Part shown: piece by piece, positions 9,600-21,209 of the stretch | Layout: each line of letters starts with the position of its first letter | Numbering within the stretch: position 1 is the first letter of the stretch | NCBI GenBank assembly: GCA_036346225.1 | Contig: JARFIW010000881.1 | Location: 1,961,001-2,025,000 of the forward strand | Length of the DNA stretch: 64,000 bases | Direction of reading: 5' to 3' | Source: Platerodrilus igneus | Lineage: Eukaryota > Arthropoda > Insecta > Coleoptera > Lycidae | Notes under the pieces: generated by a model | The model's input: the letters and a program-made list of their open reading frames with translations, nothing else | What the model was told of the DNA's origin: nothing | The model's database searches: none | Translations under genes and position numbers: made by a program

Positions 9600-11520
9600 A
9601 TTATATGCCTTATTTCACCAAGATTCAGTGGTACTTGAAGCGGTTAAGCAGTCTGTGGCTACCAAGACTTAAGCATTTGTCGAACTAATAGCTTTCCAGT
9701 AAATCCTTTCGCACAATTAACATTAGTTCAGAGTATTGCAAAACCAATACCTGTAGTTGCTTAGAGTCATCATCAGGTTTAAGTACAGTTATTTTCTTCG
9801 CAATAGGTTTTCCATCTTGGAACTGGTTGGACGCGTACCTCCAATAATTTCTATTCTGAGCTAGCCTGCACGTTTCCCTGAAATTTGCACAGCCTACATC
9901 TTTCACTATCTGTGTGCATTAGTCTAACCTAGGGTTACCTCTACCTCTCTTTTTTCCTATTTCTGCTTCTAATATATTCCACACTATTTCCTTATGCCTT
10001 AGTACGTCACCCATCGGTTTATCTCCCCTACTTTTTACTGTTTTCCACATATTTCTTTATCCCCGCAATTTCTAGTATCTCTTCATTCTTAGCTTTGTCT
10101 GTTCGTGATATCTTCATCATACGTCTGTAGCATCACATTTCAAAGGCTTCTATCTTTTTCCTGTCCGCTTCTCCTACTGTCCAGGTTTCACAGCCGTACA
10201 GTGCTGTGCACCACACATATGTATTATGCTATCCTTTCCTTGTTTTTATGTTTGTTGTCTTTGAACGTAGTAGTTGCTTTTTCTTGTTAAATGTAGCACG
10301 ACTTTGTGCTAATCTTTGTTTTATATCTTTTGCGCTCTTCCCACCTTGCGTTATTTGACTTCCTAGTTAGCAGAAATCCTTAACCTTTTGTTCTCGTTAC
10401 CTATTTGTATTCTAGATTTTAACTTATTTTCCCCTTCTCTGCATACTAGTACCTTAGTTTTAATTTTGCTAATTTTCATACCGTATCTCTTTGTTCGAAC
10501 TGTTTCTATTTCATTTAAAGCAGCTTCTAATTCTTCCTAGCTAGATGCTTATACCGCTATATCATATGTAAATCTAAGCATATCAATCTTTTGTCCCTGC
10601 ATAATAATTCCAAATGTCTCCTTGCATTTGACAGTATTCCTTGACGGCACATCTCTGTTTTACACTTTTATTAATATCAACTTCTTTACGTTCCTGCTCT
10701 AATTCTATTACCGCTGTTTGCTCTTTGTATAAAGTACGTACTATCCGTCTGTCCTTAAAGCTATTTCCAATCTTTTCCATTTTACATTGTCGAATGCTTT
10801 TTCCATATCTACAAACCCTATATACACGCTTTCTCTTTTTTCTATTGTTTTTCTCATTATCATCCACAGAGCTAAAGTAGCCTCCCTTGTTCTCCTGCTT
10901 CGCCTAAACCCAAATTGATCTTCTCTTAGTATTTCTTCAGCCCGTTTTACCGTCTGCTTTTGTACAATTCTAGTTAATATTTTTCACACGTGTGCTGTTA
11001 AACTTATTGTTCAAAAATTTTCACATCTATCCGAGCCTCTCTTTTTTGGTATAGTTACTATGATGTTACGTTTGAAATCTTTGGGTATCTCGCCTGTCTT
11101 ATACATATTGCTTACAAGTTGGAAGAGACGTTCTGTTACTGCTTGTCCGGCGGCTTTTAGAGTTTCTGCTTGCACCTTATCTGTACCCGGTGCCTTACCA
11201 TTTTTCAAACACCTTAATACTAATTCAAACTCATCTCTAAGTATAGGATATCCCAAGTCGTCTTTTTCTATGTCTGATTCCCGTTCTAGAGCTGTTATTT
11301 CCTCCCCTGCATATAAATTCCCTATACATTCCTGCTATCTAACCACTTTCTCTACATTTTCTAAAATGACGTTTCCTCCCGCATCCCTTATATTTTTGAT
11401 ATACGGTTTTATATTTCTAAAATTTATTCTAATTAGTTTTCATGCTTTGTCTGTCTTTCTTATTTCCATCTTATTTTGTTCCTCTTTGCATTCTTCATCA
11501 ATCCATTGTTTTTTAGCTTA
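9600..11520 (-). pseudogene. RTE-like LINE reverse transcriptase, C-terminal two thirds
   Basis: On the minus strand, 11,520-11,270 encodes the linker after the endonuclease (KKQWIDEECKEEQ). 11,256-11,011 is the RT finger region (LKNGKAPGTDK, then IPKDFKRN.IVTIPKK). 10,870-10,580 holds the decayed palm, where MEKAFDNVKW-like and DMLRF-x-x-DIA-like contexts are visible. 9906-9685 is the C-terminal tail KDVGC...RLAQNR..WR.ASNQ. The enzyme would copy its own RNA at a nicked target. Frameshifts are frequent and the second catalytic Asp block reads TYDIA rather than ADDIA. The piece stops abruptly at 11,520, where the (TAA)n tail of another LINE abuts. Confidence 0.82.
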
Positions 11521-11548
11521 ATAATAATAATAATAATAATAATAATAG
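11519..11548. repeat. (TAA)n microsatellite, probable 3' tail of the inserted LINE
   Basis: About nine TAA triplets lie exactly where RTE-like coding homology stops and the 3' UTR of the minus-strand CR1/Jockey-like LINE begins. A short-repeat tail instead of poly(A) is usual for several LINE clades, so I read it as the 3' terminus of that element. Confidence 0.8.
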
Positions 11549-12008
11549 GGTTTTATTTCTTACCTTTCATGAAATATATGTGACAATTAATAATAATATA
11601 AATAAATAATATACACAGTAAGGTATGAAAACCGATGGTAATCAGATAGCTTCCTACTGAAGGAGGAAGCCCCTGCTCTACCCCAATACCGTGTTTGAAT
11701 TATCGCGTAGCTGATTTCACAAACCGTTTTGTTGATAACACTTGTTATGGTTGAATACTATCCAATTTTGTGAACACTGCTGTCACAATGCAAGCTATAT
11801 CTTAAGCAATTGTTTCAATTATACAATATATTTCTATTTATGTAAAAAAGCACAACGTTATGATAAGCTGACTGTAGCAACACAACCCAAATAAGTAACT
11901 AACTAAAAACAAACAAAAAAATATATATATTTTAAAAATAAAATATATTTTAAGGCTAGTTTTGAAGTTTGAGCCATAGCATCACATTATTTCGAAACGT
12001 ACCGATCG

Positions 12009-14759
12009 TCATTTCTTTATAAGTGAGTGGTACTGTATGTAAATCCTGGACATATGATATGTAAATGAACGCTTATATAATTCCGTGTAATGTCGAGGTA
12101 TACTCAAAAGGCCTCTGTGACGTAAATTTAAATGATGTAGATCGGTACGGAAACTAATTTTGTTATAAAGATATGGAGGTGATTTTAGTTGAACAATTTT
12201 GTGAAAAAATACAGCCGCGTGCAAGAAACGTCGTTTGTCCATACTAAGCTGGTTAGTTTCCTTAAGTTTGTACGTTATGCGGTCTCGCCGTCGGATACCG
12301 TGCACCAATCTCAGACAAGTGTTTTACACCAATTGGATCTTCCTAGCCGTTGCCACATCAATGCACGGTCCATAAAAAACATCGCAATAGTTGAAATGCG
12401 AAAGCACTAATGATTCGCATAGCATTCTCTTGATATCCTTGTTCAGACATCGTCTATTATCATAAATTAATTATAAACCGCAATACGATTTGCGTAGGCA
12501 AAGATTTATGTGTTCTCTAAACCTAAAACCTTTTTCCAAAACAACACCTACATTTTTGTACGAATCCCTAATAGGAATTGCAATATTTTTAATTTTAATG
12601 CTGCAGTTCTATTAATATCGGACCAAAGACTAAAACCGCCGACTTTAAGGGATTGATACTAAGTGAATGTAGTTCAGTCAACTCTGTTAACCGATTTAGA
12701 TCTTCGTTGATAATATCACATGCAGTTTGAAGTAAAGACGGATTGAACGACAGATAAATGTGTGTATCATCTGCACATTGATGAAAAGTGCAATGTTTAA
12801 GCGCAACATTGCATAAATTTATTGAATACAGTGTAACCAATAATGGCCCTAGTACGGAACCTTGGGGGACACCACGTCGAACAGAACATAGTCGTGAACG
12901 ATTACCGTCTAATACAACACATTGAAATCTATCAGTAAGGTAACTTTTATCTAAGTTTATAGCACTATTTTCAAACCCGTAATGATTCAATATAGCATAA
13001 AGTAATTTATGATCAATTTTATCGAAGGCCTTTGAAAAATCAATTAAAACTAGCACTGTAAGTTTACTATCGTCCGTAGCTCTCAGAATGTCATCAGAAA
13101 TATTAAATAAAGCCGAAGTACAACTAAAATTACGTCGAAAACCTGATTGATAGTCACCTAGAAGGAAATTTCTATCCAGAAATTGTCGTATTTTGGATTC
13201 CATAACTTTTTCCGAAATTTTTGACACCACTGGCAAAATGCTGATCGGCTTTAAATCTTGCAAGCGTTTGAATTTTTATTTTTTGCGATAGGTATAATGT
13301 TTGCAATTTTCCACGCTTGCGGAAAAATACCCTGCATTATCGATGAATTAATTATGTGTGTAATAACGGGTATAAGAAATGGACAACATAACCGTATTGG
13401 AACTATATTTAGATTATCATTACCGGTTGCTTTAGTTTTGATAGGGTTAATAATTTTACCTACCTCCTCCTCAGAAACAAGCGTAAATGAAAGTGTCATA
13501 CTTAAATTAGATTTTTTACAGGTATAAATTTTTAGTGTACTGATTTTATTTTCCCCAACTCCATTTATTGAACTAAAATATGAGTTAATATCATCCACAT
13601 TTTTTAAGTGACTGGGAAAATCACATTTGTTTAGCTTTGAATATATTCCACAGCGTTGTAAATCTTTCCATAATGTTTTTGGATTACTCTTATTTAAATC
13701 ATTGGTGAGATAAGCTTTTTTTCATTTCTAATCGAAAGTGTGGTTAGGTTGCGAAAGTAATTTATAGCATGTCCATTGTTCTAGTTTGCGATATTTTTTA
13801 AAACGTTTGTAGGCGGCATCTCTTAGATTCATCATTAACCTCACATCAGTTATCCATGGAGATTTTTGTTTCCTAAATACAGACGTTTTAAGGGGAGCAT
13901 ACATGTCAAAGAGAGTAATTAGGTTTTTATTTAAGTATGTTATTTTTTTATCTACGTTATTTAGGGAATGAATAAATGGCCAGTCAATATTTTGCAAAGA
14001 GTTATCAAAATGTACAAAGTCAAATTGACGAAAATCTCTAAAGGTGTGTACTTTAGGCAATTGTTTATATGTACTGACTAAGAAATTGCAGAAAACAAGT
14101 TTATGATCTGAAAATTCACTCATATGTTTAGTGCCTGATTCACCAATAGTGAGTATCAGTTACTATTATGTGGTCTATTAGTGTATGACTATTGGATGTT
14201 ATTCGTGTTGGATTTTTAATTAGTTGAGTAAATCCAAAACTATCGAGCATAGAGATATAATATGCTGATTCTGTACTATCAGGTTTTAATAAGTCGATAT
14301 TAAAATCGCCTACACATATCACTTGTTCATACAAAGGCAGCATTGTGCTACACACACGTTCAAAATTATCAATAAAAGTCCTATACCTATTCCTATGCGG
14401 CAAATATATTGTAACGCTATCTTTTGTTTGTTGCAATTAAACTCAATCCAAAGCTGCTCATAATCCGTAACATCCGGAACATGGATTTGCCTTATCTCTA
14501 AATATGACTTTGTATACAATGCAATACCGCCTCCAAACGTTTGTCGATCCTTTCTCAATAAATTATAGTCTGGTATTTCAATTATATTAATAATAATGTT
14601 ATTGTTGAGAAATGTTTTAATAACGTATATAATATCATATTCAGTTAATAAAACATGTTCACGAAACAAATAAAAGTCATTAGTTATCGATTGCGCGTTT
14701 ATGTGTGCCACAGTCAATCTACTCATAATTTTGCACCAGTAAATAGCAGTAATAAACAA
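12009..14759 (-). pseudogene. LINE ORF2: apurinic-type endonuclease and reverse transcriptase
   Basis: The endonuclease starts near 14,735 with AHINAQSITN, followed by LRKDRQTFGGGIALY (14,759-14,319), then, after a shift, CVGDFNIDLL and a LIDHII block (14,436-14,140). The piece 14,123-13,728 holds FSDHK, the end of the domain. RT pieces are 13,598-13,251 and 13,263-12,595, with RPIS-like start, QSGFR, LIDFSKAFDKIDH, RRGVPQGSVLGP and CADDTHIY (catalytic DD). 12,590-12,009 continues the thumb and C-terminus (KR.LHAAVFFHK.VQ). Breaks include at least four frame changes; many blocks remain uninterrupted, so decay is moderate. Confidence 0.85.
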
Positions 14760-15162
14760 TAAATTGCAATGACAAACAAAAGTAGAAACTTAGATGCTAA
14801 TATAAGTAATAGTAACCCCAAAAAAATAAAAATTATTATTTCCTACAAAACCTACACGCCAACTAAGACAGTATTTGCAGGAAATTTCCTTTTATTTTAC
14901 TACCCACACATAGCCGCATCCTGTTGCAGCAATGAGTAATTAGTTTTAATACCAATTTTAGATCATATTTTACTAAAGAAAGCAATAAAAGTATAAGATC
15001 TAGAGCTTCAAATGAAAAACTTAAGGACATGTTCATTTAAGCAAAAAAGGTGTCTATTACTAGTTAAGCAGTAATGATACCAAACAATGTGTAATTATAT
15101 TTATCAAAACTAATCTAACTAAAACCTCTCTATTCGTAAAGCAATATGAAAATATTCAATGT

Positions 15163-15810
15163 TTAGAATTTGTTTTGAGATTTCATTAATGAGTTCAATT
15201 CTCTTCGAATATTAATGGAATAAACTTTATTACTTATTTTAATTTTTATTACTCCATCAAGCGTCCATACACATGTGTGACCAAATTTTGCACATGCCAT
15301 CTTAAAAATCTCTAATCGACTTTTGCACAAATCCTCTTTAATAATTATACCGGTGTTTTTAGAATACTTAGGATTGCTAATTATCAAGTACCTGTATTTG
15401 TAGCTAATAAATTTAATAATCACTGCACGAGGCTTGGTAGTAATCGCATCAATTCTATGGCAGCGCTCTATGTGATCCGTGCTGATAGACACATTTGCCT
15501 TTTTCTTTATCATCGCTATCAATTTTTCTTCCAGATTCTCGCCTGCACTTTCTTGTAGACCAAAGATACGTAAATTATTACGGCTGGAGTATTGTTGAAG
15601 CTGTTCCACTTGATTAGTAAGTGTTTCATTTTCCTGTTTCAAGATAGTCAACGAGTTGTCCACCTGTTCCTTGATGCAATCTAGTTTTTCTTCCAACTTT
15701 ATCCATATATTATTAGATTCTAATCTAACCATGAGTACTCTTTCGTTCTTTTGTAGGTAGTTTTCTACATGTTGTTCTTTCTTATTTCCCATAACTATAC
15801 CCACACTCAA
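15163..15810 (-). CDS. LINE ORF1 protein, coiled coil plus RRM-like fold
   Basis: This is an intact 215-codon frame. Residues about 30-80 are a heptad-rich coiled coil (LEEKL..IKEQVDNSLTILKQE). Then comes a NNLRIFGL-type strand, a second conserved patch HRIDA, KPRAVIIKF and a C-terminal nucleic-acid-binding region, the order seen in ORF1 proteins with a coiled coil and an RRM-like domain. It would bind element RNA and act as a chaperone. It lies 0.4 kb upstream of ORF2 on the same strand. Being open while ORF2 is broken may be chance. The start at 15,810 is only one of two plausible Met codons; the second is at residue 7. Confidence 0.75.
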   Translation of the reverse strand: MSVGIVMGNKKEQHVENYLQKNERVLMVRLESNNIWIKLEEKLDCIKEQVDNSLTILKQENETLTNQVEQLQQYSSRNNLRIFGLQESAGENLEEKLIAMIKKKANVSISTDHIERCHRIDAITTKPRAVIIKFISYKYRYLIISNPKYSKNTGIIIKEDLCKSRLEIFKMACAKFGHTCVWTLDGVIKIKISNKVYSINIRRELNSLMKSQNKF

Positions 15811-15844
15811 ATTTTGTTCTTCTGATCCTGTATGAATTATCCTA

Positions 15845-16400
15845 AAGTGTTCACTTCAAAAATCCCCCGCCTGTGGCCATCAAACTTCGCTGCTCCCTAC
15901 TATGTCTAGTGCTAATTTCTCCATTTCAATTTTCAAGTTCTTTAGCTTACCTACTTGCTTCATATTTCTGACATACCTCGCTCCGGGTCGCAGAATGTTT
16001 ACGATTCTTTTTGTATACTTTCCGATTACATCTCCCGAAGTAGTCCCTTTCCGGAGATCCGAATGAGGGAATATTTTAACTCCAGAGGATGCCATCATAT
16101 TTAATAACAATTTGAGTGCGCTGTGTACTTTGGAGATAATATGGTGGTTTCCCGTTGTCTTCCACATCGCAGTAGTGAGTCTTAAAATGCCATATCGACC
16201 CCTATGGTCTCTGCCACTTTAAGTACCGAAAAAGCTGCTGCCTTCTTTCGGGGACCTGTCTTAGTCTGGTTTCTCACCAAAGAGCCTACTACTTAGGTTG
16301 GACCTGTAGTTTGGCTCTTTAGATCACTGGAATGCGGAAGCCACTTTACCCGTTCCAGTAATCTAAAACTTCTTCAAGGTGCAGGTCCATTCAGAATGGA
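15845..16400 (-). pseudogene. RTE-like LINE 5' part: leader and start of endonuclease
   Basis: The frame 16,167-15,880 reads, toward its end, ARYVRNMKQVGKLKN followed by an EMEKL..DIVG.SEV patch and WWPQAGDF. That is the start of the endonuclease domain of the arthropod RTE-like LINEs whose RT lies at 11,520-9600. Homology stops at about 15,845 where the other LINE begins. The stretch 16,180-16,400 upstream is non-coding here and resembles a 5' leader. About 200 codons of the endonuclease are absent between this piece and 11,520. Confidence 0.65.
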
Positions 16401-17370
16401 CGTTGGTTATGCTAAGCTAAAAATGCTAATGTATATTGCAGAGAAAGGGTAGCTTGTGATATTGAAGTGCCTTACTTTTGTTAATGGAAACAGGGAGATT
16501 AGATTTCCAACATCGATTTAATAAATCGGCGGAGTATCCGCTGTTTTTGAAAAAAGTCATGTAAAAAGATAAGTTCTTTTTGAGCAACTCTGCGTTGCAC
16601 GGAAGATGTATTTTTTGGACAACAGACTTTACAGTTACTAACTTTTGAGTCAAGCTAAGGCAGGATTTGAAATTTATTATTCTATTAGAAGTTGTGGGTT
16701 ATTGATATATATCTGTAATAATATGGTTTATTGTGTCTTATTAGTAATAAATCTAAAAGGGGCAGTTTGTTATCGGACCCTTAGGTTATGAAATGTTAAT
16801 TTAGACTTTTACGCCGAATAGATCTTGTTGAATCAAATAAAGCAATTCTATAATACACAATATACTCATTAATAATATTTACAACTCTCAAAAATTTCCC
16901 CTTTTACAGAATATCCACATATACCAGATTTATGGTTTTGTGAAAGTCAGCAAAAATATCTTTTACTTATTACGGACCTTCGAACGTTCCAAGATACCTA
17001 TTGCCTTGTCATAAATTGTTAAGTGTCCCTTTTTGTTGACTCTTACAGATACATAATGCTACAAATATTAAATCAAAAACAGTTTTCAATAATAAAGTGC
17101 ATTAAGATTGCCAACCTGAAATGGATTCTGTAGTTCCATCCTAGTCCATGATCTGCATCCGCTTTCTGTGTCCGCTTTCCTTATTAATGTGCCTGCCCCA
17201 TAAATTGTTTCAAATTAAAATCGTACGAAGTCAGAATATGTTCAAATTAGAATACTTTCATTTTTAAACTATCTCCAAAATTTCAATATGTTCAAATTTC
17301 TGAGTCCCAAATTATAGTCGTCTTAAATATCCCAAATTAGTACCATCTCAATCAAAATATGTCTCCAATT
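16401..17370. other. No recognisable gene
   Basis: A short minus-strand frame at 16,653-16,426 (75 codons, with a Phe/Leu/Lys-rich stretch and GYS.DLLNRCW) recalls part of a retroelement linker but has no diagnostic motif. The rest is AT-rich with no feature I can name. Confidence 0.4.
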
Positions 17371-17465
17371 TAAAGCCGAAATTAAAGGTCGATATTAAAA
17401 GTCAAAATTAAAGTCCAGATTGAAATTAAAAGTCAATATTAAAATCCAGATTGAAATTAAAAACC
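17371..17465. repeat. Degenerate short tandem repeat
   Basis: GATTGAAATTAAAA, GTCAATATTAAAA and GTCAAAATTAAAG variants recur at roughly 15-18-bp spacing. Similar but weaker AAATTA-based phrases extend left to about 17,210. This looks like an old simple-sequence expansion. Confidence 0.6.
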
Positions 17466-18329
17466 TTTTTCATTAATATTAGAAAAGAATTTAATTAAGT
17501 CGTTTTACTTACGTCTATTTATAGATCGGCTTAATTTCGTTGCATTAATTCTCTCACTTTTTAATTCTTATTTACTTTGATTTTTAATTCACTGGTTACG
17601 TAAATTCTTAACACTTTTGAACATAGTCGTAGCTCAGTTTGAATATCGACTAACTTGTCGCTTCGTCATTATCGTATATATAAGCCCTACCTCCTATTGA
17701 TTTCATTAGCGTGTTTACGTTCTGAGCCGATACTTCTACCTTTATCTTGCACACTTCAGGATTTTTACCAATTATTTAGGTTACATTTTTCAATGCATAC
17801 CTTGACTGTCACGTACGCCACCAGCATGTCGTGGTATTATTTGAGAAATTCCAACTTTTGCCTTTTATTAACTTACGTATTCGAATGTTTGTTACATTTT
17901 ATCATCTAAATTGAATCGCCTGGTGCTTGTTTATTTCTACAGAATATTGGATTTCTAAACAAATGTGATTTCTTCCAGTCACGTAACAATTTTCTAATAA
18001 TGAATTATTTAGAATGCATGTACGATGATATTTTTGACGTAATTGTTACATCTTTGCAATGCCAATTTATCTAGGTTTCCCGGTGATTTAATTTTGATGC
18101 AATTTGTTGCGTTTTAAAATCTTATTTTTACTTGTAAACTATTTTTAGACATCTTTATGTTCTGATGCATTTAATTTCATGTATTTTATATACAGTGTGC
18201 TCTCAATTAACAATATGTAGTGTGACCGATTTACTCTTATAATTTCTGAAATTGTGTGCTTTTTTTAATGTGGAAGTGGTTTTTATTTATTCTACGACCA
18301 CCATGATTTAAACTACACCTAAACTACCC
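17466..18329. other. AT-rich DNA, no gene recognised
   Basis: Only short chance frames occur, for example 17,655-17,909 on the plus strand (84 codons, hydrophobic, no family motif). I see no tRNA, TIR or retroelement motif. Confidence 0.4.
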
Positions 18330-18347
18330 TATCATCATAGCAATAAA

Positions 18348-18348
18348 T

Positions 18349-18384
<36 letters not shown>
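18348..18384. repeat. (CA)n(TA)n compound microsatellite
   Basis: About eleven CA/AC units run directly into about seven TA units. Confidence 0.95.
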
Positions 18385-18385
<1 letters not shown>

Positions 18386-18472
18386 ATGCTGTGACAAGAG
18401 GTTGATTAGGAGTGTATTTAGTAGTAAGAGTCATGTAGTAACAATAAATAGCAATAGAAATCTGAAAACTGC

Positions 18473-18765
18473 ATTTATTTAGCAGTAAATTAAGTAATTC
18501 GTACATTATGGAAATAGCAAGCATTTAACACCCCGTATATAAACCGTAATTAACTTTAAACGATGCAAGTAAGCATATCTTACAACAATAAAACACGTAT
18601 TTAGCAGGAAAATATGTAATTCACACATTATGTAATTAGAAAGCATTTAACACCCTGTATATAGATCATTACTAATTTTAAGTAATGCCAGTGAGCATAT
18701 CTTTCAACAATAGGGCGCGTATTCAGAAGAGAAATAATCGTACATGTAATTGAAAAGTGTTCTAC
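18473..18765. repeat. Tandem repeat, ~122-bp period, 2.4 copies
   Basis: GCATTTAACACCC recurs at 18,521 and 18,643, and a diverged form occurs near 18,755. The surrounding phrases (ATTTAGCAG, AATTC.TACATTATG, AGCATATCTT.CAACAATA) repeat in the same order. Each copy includes CACCC(C/T)GTATATA, a phrase also found in the 44.5-kb region. Confidence 0.8.
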
Positions 18766-19319
18766 AATTTATAAAATAAAAACACCGAAGATAAAAGATA
18801 AAACCTAACAAAGCTTTATGCAATTAAGCGGAAACGATAAAAGCTTTGATAAGAAAACGCAGTTTCAAAGATGCATAAATACAACAAACGAAAACAGCAT
18901 TAGAGTTACATCATTTATTTTGTACAATTATTTAAAAACGATATCTACACAAAACAACGTTTGGCAAAGATAACGAATAATAAAGTATTAATAGCATTAC
19001 ACGGAAATCGGAATTAATTACATCAGAAACAGCTTCAAAATACAGGGAATATTAAAGACAAAAGCTGGTTGGTTGAGATAATCTGCAGGACTGCTAAAAA
19101 CTCAGCCCACATGTAGTGGGAAAAGGCTATTTAACACAGCGGTGATAACACAACTCAGTTCACAACTGATGCCCGTCGAGGCTGCGACACTGTTAACCAA
19201 AAAGCCACGCGTAAAATAAATAAAGTATAGTAGATTATCAAGTTTATGTTACAGTGAAAACAGTGCAACAATTACGAAGAGTTTTTGCCGTTTTTTTTTT
19301 TATAGAAAACGGCTTCATA
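18766..19319. other. AT-rich DNA, no gene recognised
   Basis: Nothing identifiable except a T-run at 19,291-19,301. A GC-richer patch at 19,090-19,215 has no motif that I can assign. Confidence 0.4.
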
Positions 19320-19500
19320 TCAGCGGCGACAATAATACTTCTGGTATATTTCTGAACATTTCAAGTCTGTGTCGACAATAATATTTCAAGTCGGTATCGA
19401 CAATAATACTGGACATTTCAAGACTGTGTTGACAATAATACTTGTGGTATATTTCTGGACATTTCATATCTGTGTCGACAATAATAATTCTGGATTCTAA
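19320..19500. repeat. Irregular minisatellite (CGACAATAAT / GGACATTTCA phrases)
   Basis: The phrases (G)TCGACAATAAT, CTGGTATATTTCTGGACATTTC and AAG(T/A)CTGT recur four to five times in variable order. The minus strand is open over 19,554-19,315 only because of the repeat. Confidence 0.8.
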
Positions 19501-20235
19501 GGAGACAATTCTAATCGAATTTTGGTATAATTCTGGTACAATTCTAAGCTGCACCGAAAGTATTTAAGGGAAGAGATTCAAAGCATTTGCAGACAAATAT
19601 AAAATAAAGTAGCATGAGGTAATTTTTGGAAAACAAGGAGTAACTTTACTGAAATATTGGTTCAACAAAGCAGAGCATTGGTGTTCGATTGAAGACAGTA
19701 AGGAGTGTTGATCCGCAACACGAACAACATATCACCTTGTCAGATCTATTTTATTTTAAGATATTTATTTTTTTATTTAAATTTTAATACTGAATTTATT
19801 CAATTTATACAAAACTTGTAATGAAGTCAACAAGAAACATTTGCATACGTTAAACTTACGTATTAAATTATAAAGAGGTCGAAAGCGTTCCCGATTTTTT
19901 GTAAAGAGGGTGTAGTTCTTGGCGACTTTAGATTGAATTGAAAGTATATAAATTTTGGGATAAATGATACATATGATATTAATTGATTGAAGAATTTCAA
20001 AAATTGTAAATAATATTTCTTTTCATTATATGAAATTAATTGACTTCGTTTTATCAATTCAAACAAATAATCATAAAGGGGTGAAAAAGAGAAAATTGAT
20101 CATCGTAACGTTGTGCAATCTATGTAGATTAAAAAAGGCTAGCCGTGGCATAATAATAAAATTAGTAAGATTGAAGTGAGAACACAGAGCAGTGGCGTTA
20201 AGTAAAACTTCAGAACACCGAGTACGGCGTTATCA
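19501..20235. other. No gene recognised
   Basis: AT-rich sequence with short chance frames only. The 67-codon minus frame at 20,066-19,863 has no family motif. Confidence 0.4.
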
Positions 20236-20236
20236 T

Positions 20237-20285
<49 letters not shown>
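20236..20285. repeat. (TA)n microsatellite at the left edge of the tRNA-like array
   Basis: About 25 TA units. It forms the left boundary of the 402-bp monomer array. Confidence 0.97.
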
Positions 20286-20290
<5 letters not shown>

Positions 20291-20617
20291 CTGATTGGTA
20301 TAAAAATTAAAAATTAAAAACTTGGATTGTAGGCTAAAAATAAATGACTAGACCTAAACGTTATAATCTAATATAATATAATCAATACGTTAGTATTATC
20401 AACTTACCTTGTGTAAAAAACTACTTATAATATTTATATATTAATACTTTGCTTATAGCCGTGATTTTGAGCGTTGCTTCCTGTCTACATCTGACATAAG
20501 TCAAAAACTTGACAATTTCAGATATGATTGACAAAAATGCTAAACGTAATTGAAAGTTAGGTTTATATATGGTACTGTACACGATTTAGATTTGTAAATT
20601 TCTCAATTATAGCCATC

Positions 20618-20691
20618 GACCTCGGTAGCGTAATTGGTAAACGCACAGTTCCGGCAAAACTGAGATGCAGGTTCAAATCCTGTCCAAGGTC
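20618..20691 (+). repeat. tRNA-like module 1 (SINE-type head)
   Basis: This 74-bp stretch folds as a cloverleaf: acceptor GACCTCG with CAAGGTC (one mismatch), A-box-like TAGCGTAATTGG, anticodon stem CAGTT/AACTG with loop CCGGCAA, and T arm GCAGG/CCTGT around TTCAAAT (B box). Position 33 is C where tRNAs have U, so it is unlikely to be a working tRNA. It probably supplies an internal Pol III promoter to the monomer. Confidence 0.75.
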
Positions 20692-20833
20692 TTATATTTT
20701 CCTTCTTTCAATTACTAGCTCGATTTGAAATGATCATTTGGGCTTTACTTAAAAATCTAAGTTGTTATTTCATCTTATTAATTTCAATACGTTAGTATTA
20801 TCAACTTACCTTATGTAAAAAAACTACTTATAA

Positions 20834-20875
<42 letters not shown>

Positions 20876-21013
20876 TTTTTTTGGTAGTTATTTACACAAA
20901 ATAAGTTGATAAATACTATCGTATTATAATGAATAAGATGAAATAATAACTTAGACTTTTATGCAAATCCCAAATGATTATTTCAATCGAGCTAGTAATT
21001 GAAAGATGGAAAA

Positions 21014-21088
21014 TATAGTGTGAACAGGACTTGACTGTATCCTGGTTTGTCCAAACCATGCGTTTACCAATTACGCCACCGACATGCA
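21014..21088 (-). repeat. tRNA-like module 2, inverted and decayed
   Basis: On the minus strand GGTGGCGTAATTGGTAAACG (A box region) and the anticodon stem TGGTT/AACCA are kept. The B box reads CAGTCAAGTCC with a G-to-C-type loss of GGTTC, and acceptor pairing is lost. Confidence 0.7.
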
Positions 21089-21135
21089 TCGTCGTGTACA
21101 CGATTTAAATTTGTAAATTTCCCAATTGTGTCATC

Positions 21136-21209
21136 GGTCTCGGTGGCTTAATTGGTAAACGCATGGTTCCGGAAAAACCAGGATACAGGTTCAAGTCCTG
21201 TCAAAGACC
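21136..21209 (+). repeat. tRNA-like module 3
   Basis: Acceptor GGTCTCG pairs with CAAAGACC at five to six positions. The anticodon stem is TGGTT/AACCA with loop CCGGAAA, and the T arm is ACAGG/CCTGT with loop TTCAAGT. C33 again argues against a functional tRNA. It starts 402 bp before module 4. Confidence 0.75.

Larger units (their letters stand above)
11521..15840 (-). mobile_element. CR1/Jockey-like LINE, nearly full length, inserted in an RTE-like LINE
   Basis: From right to left on the minus strand the element contains a short 5' leader, ORF1 (15,810-15,163), an inter-ORF stretch (15,162-14,760), ORF2 with endonuclease and RT (14,759 to about 12,009), a 3' UTR (12,008-11,549) and a (TAA)n tail. 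The total is about 4.3 kb. RTE-like LINE homology lies on both outer sides, which supports insertion into an older LINE. About 0.6-0.7 kb of the RTE endonuclease is missing at the junction. Clade placement between CR1/L2 and Jockey cannot be settled by eye. Confidence 0.8.

Noticed and set aside
9760..9785. CTGATGATGAC on the minus strand as a hammerhead core
   Set aside because: There is no second core strand or stem downstream. It is a conserved phrase of the LINE 3' UTR.
20200..20216. CAGTGGCG at 20,192 as a hAT terminus
   Set aside because: No inverted partner, 8-bp duplication or coding relic is associated with it.
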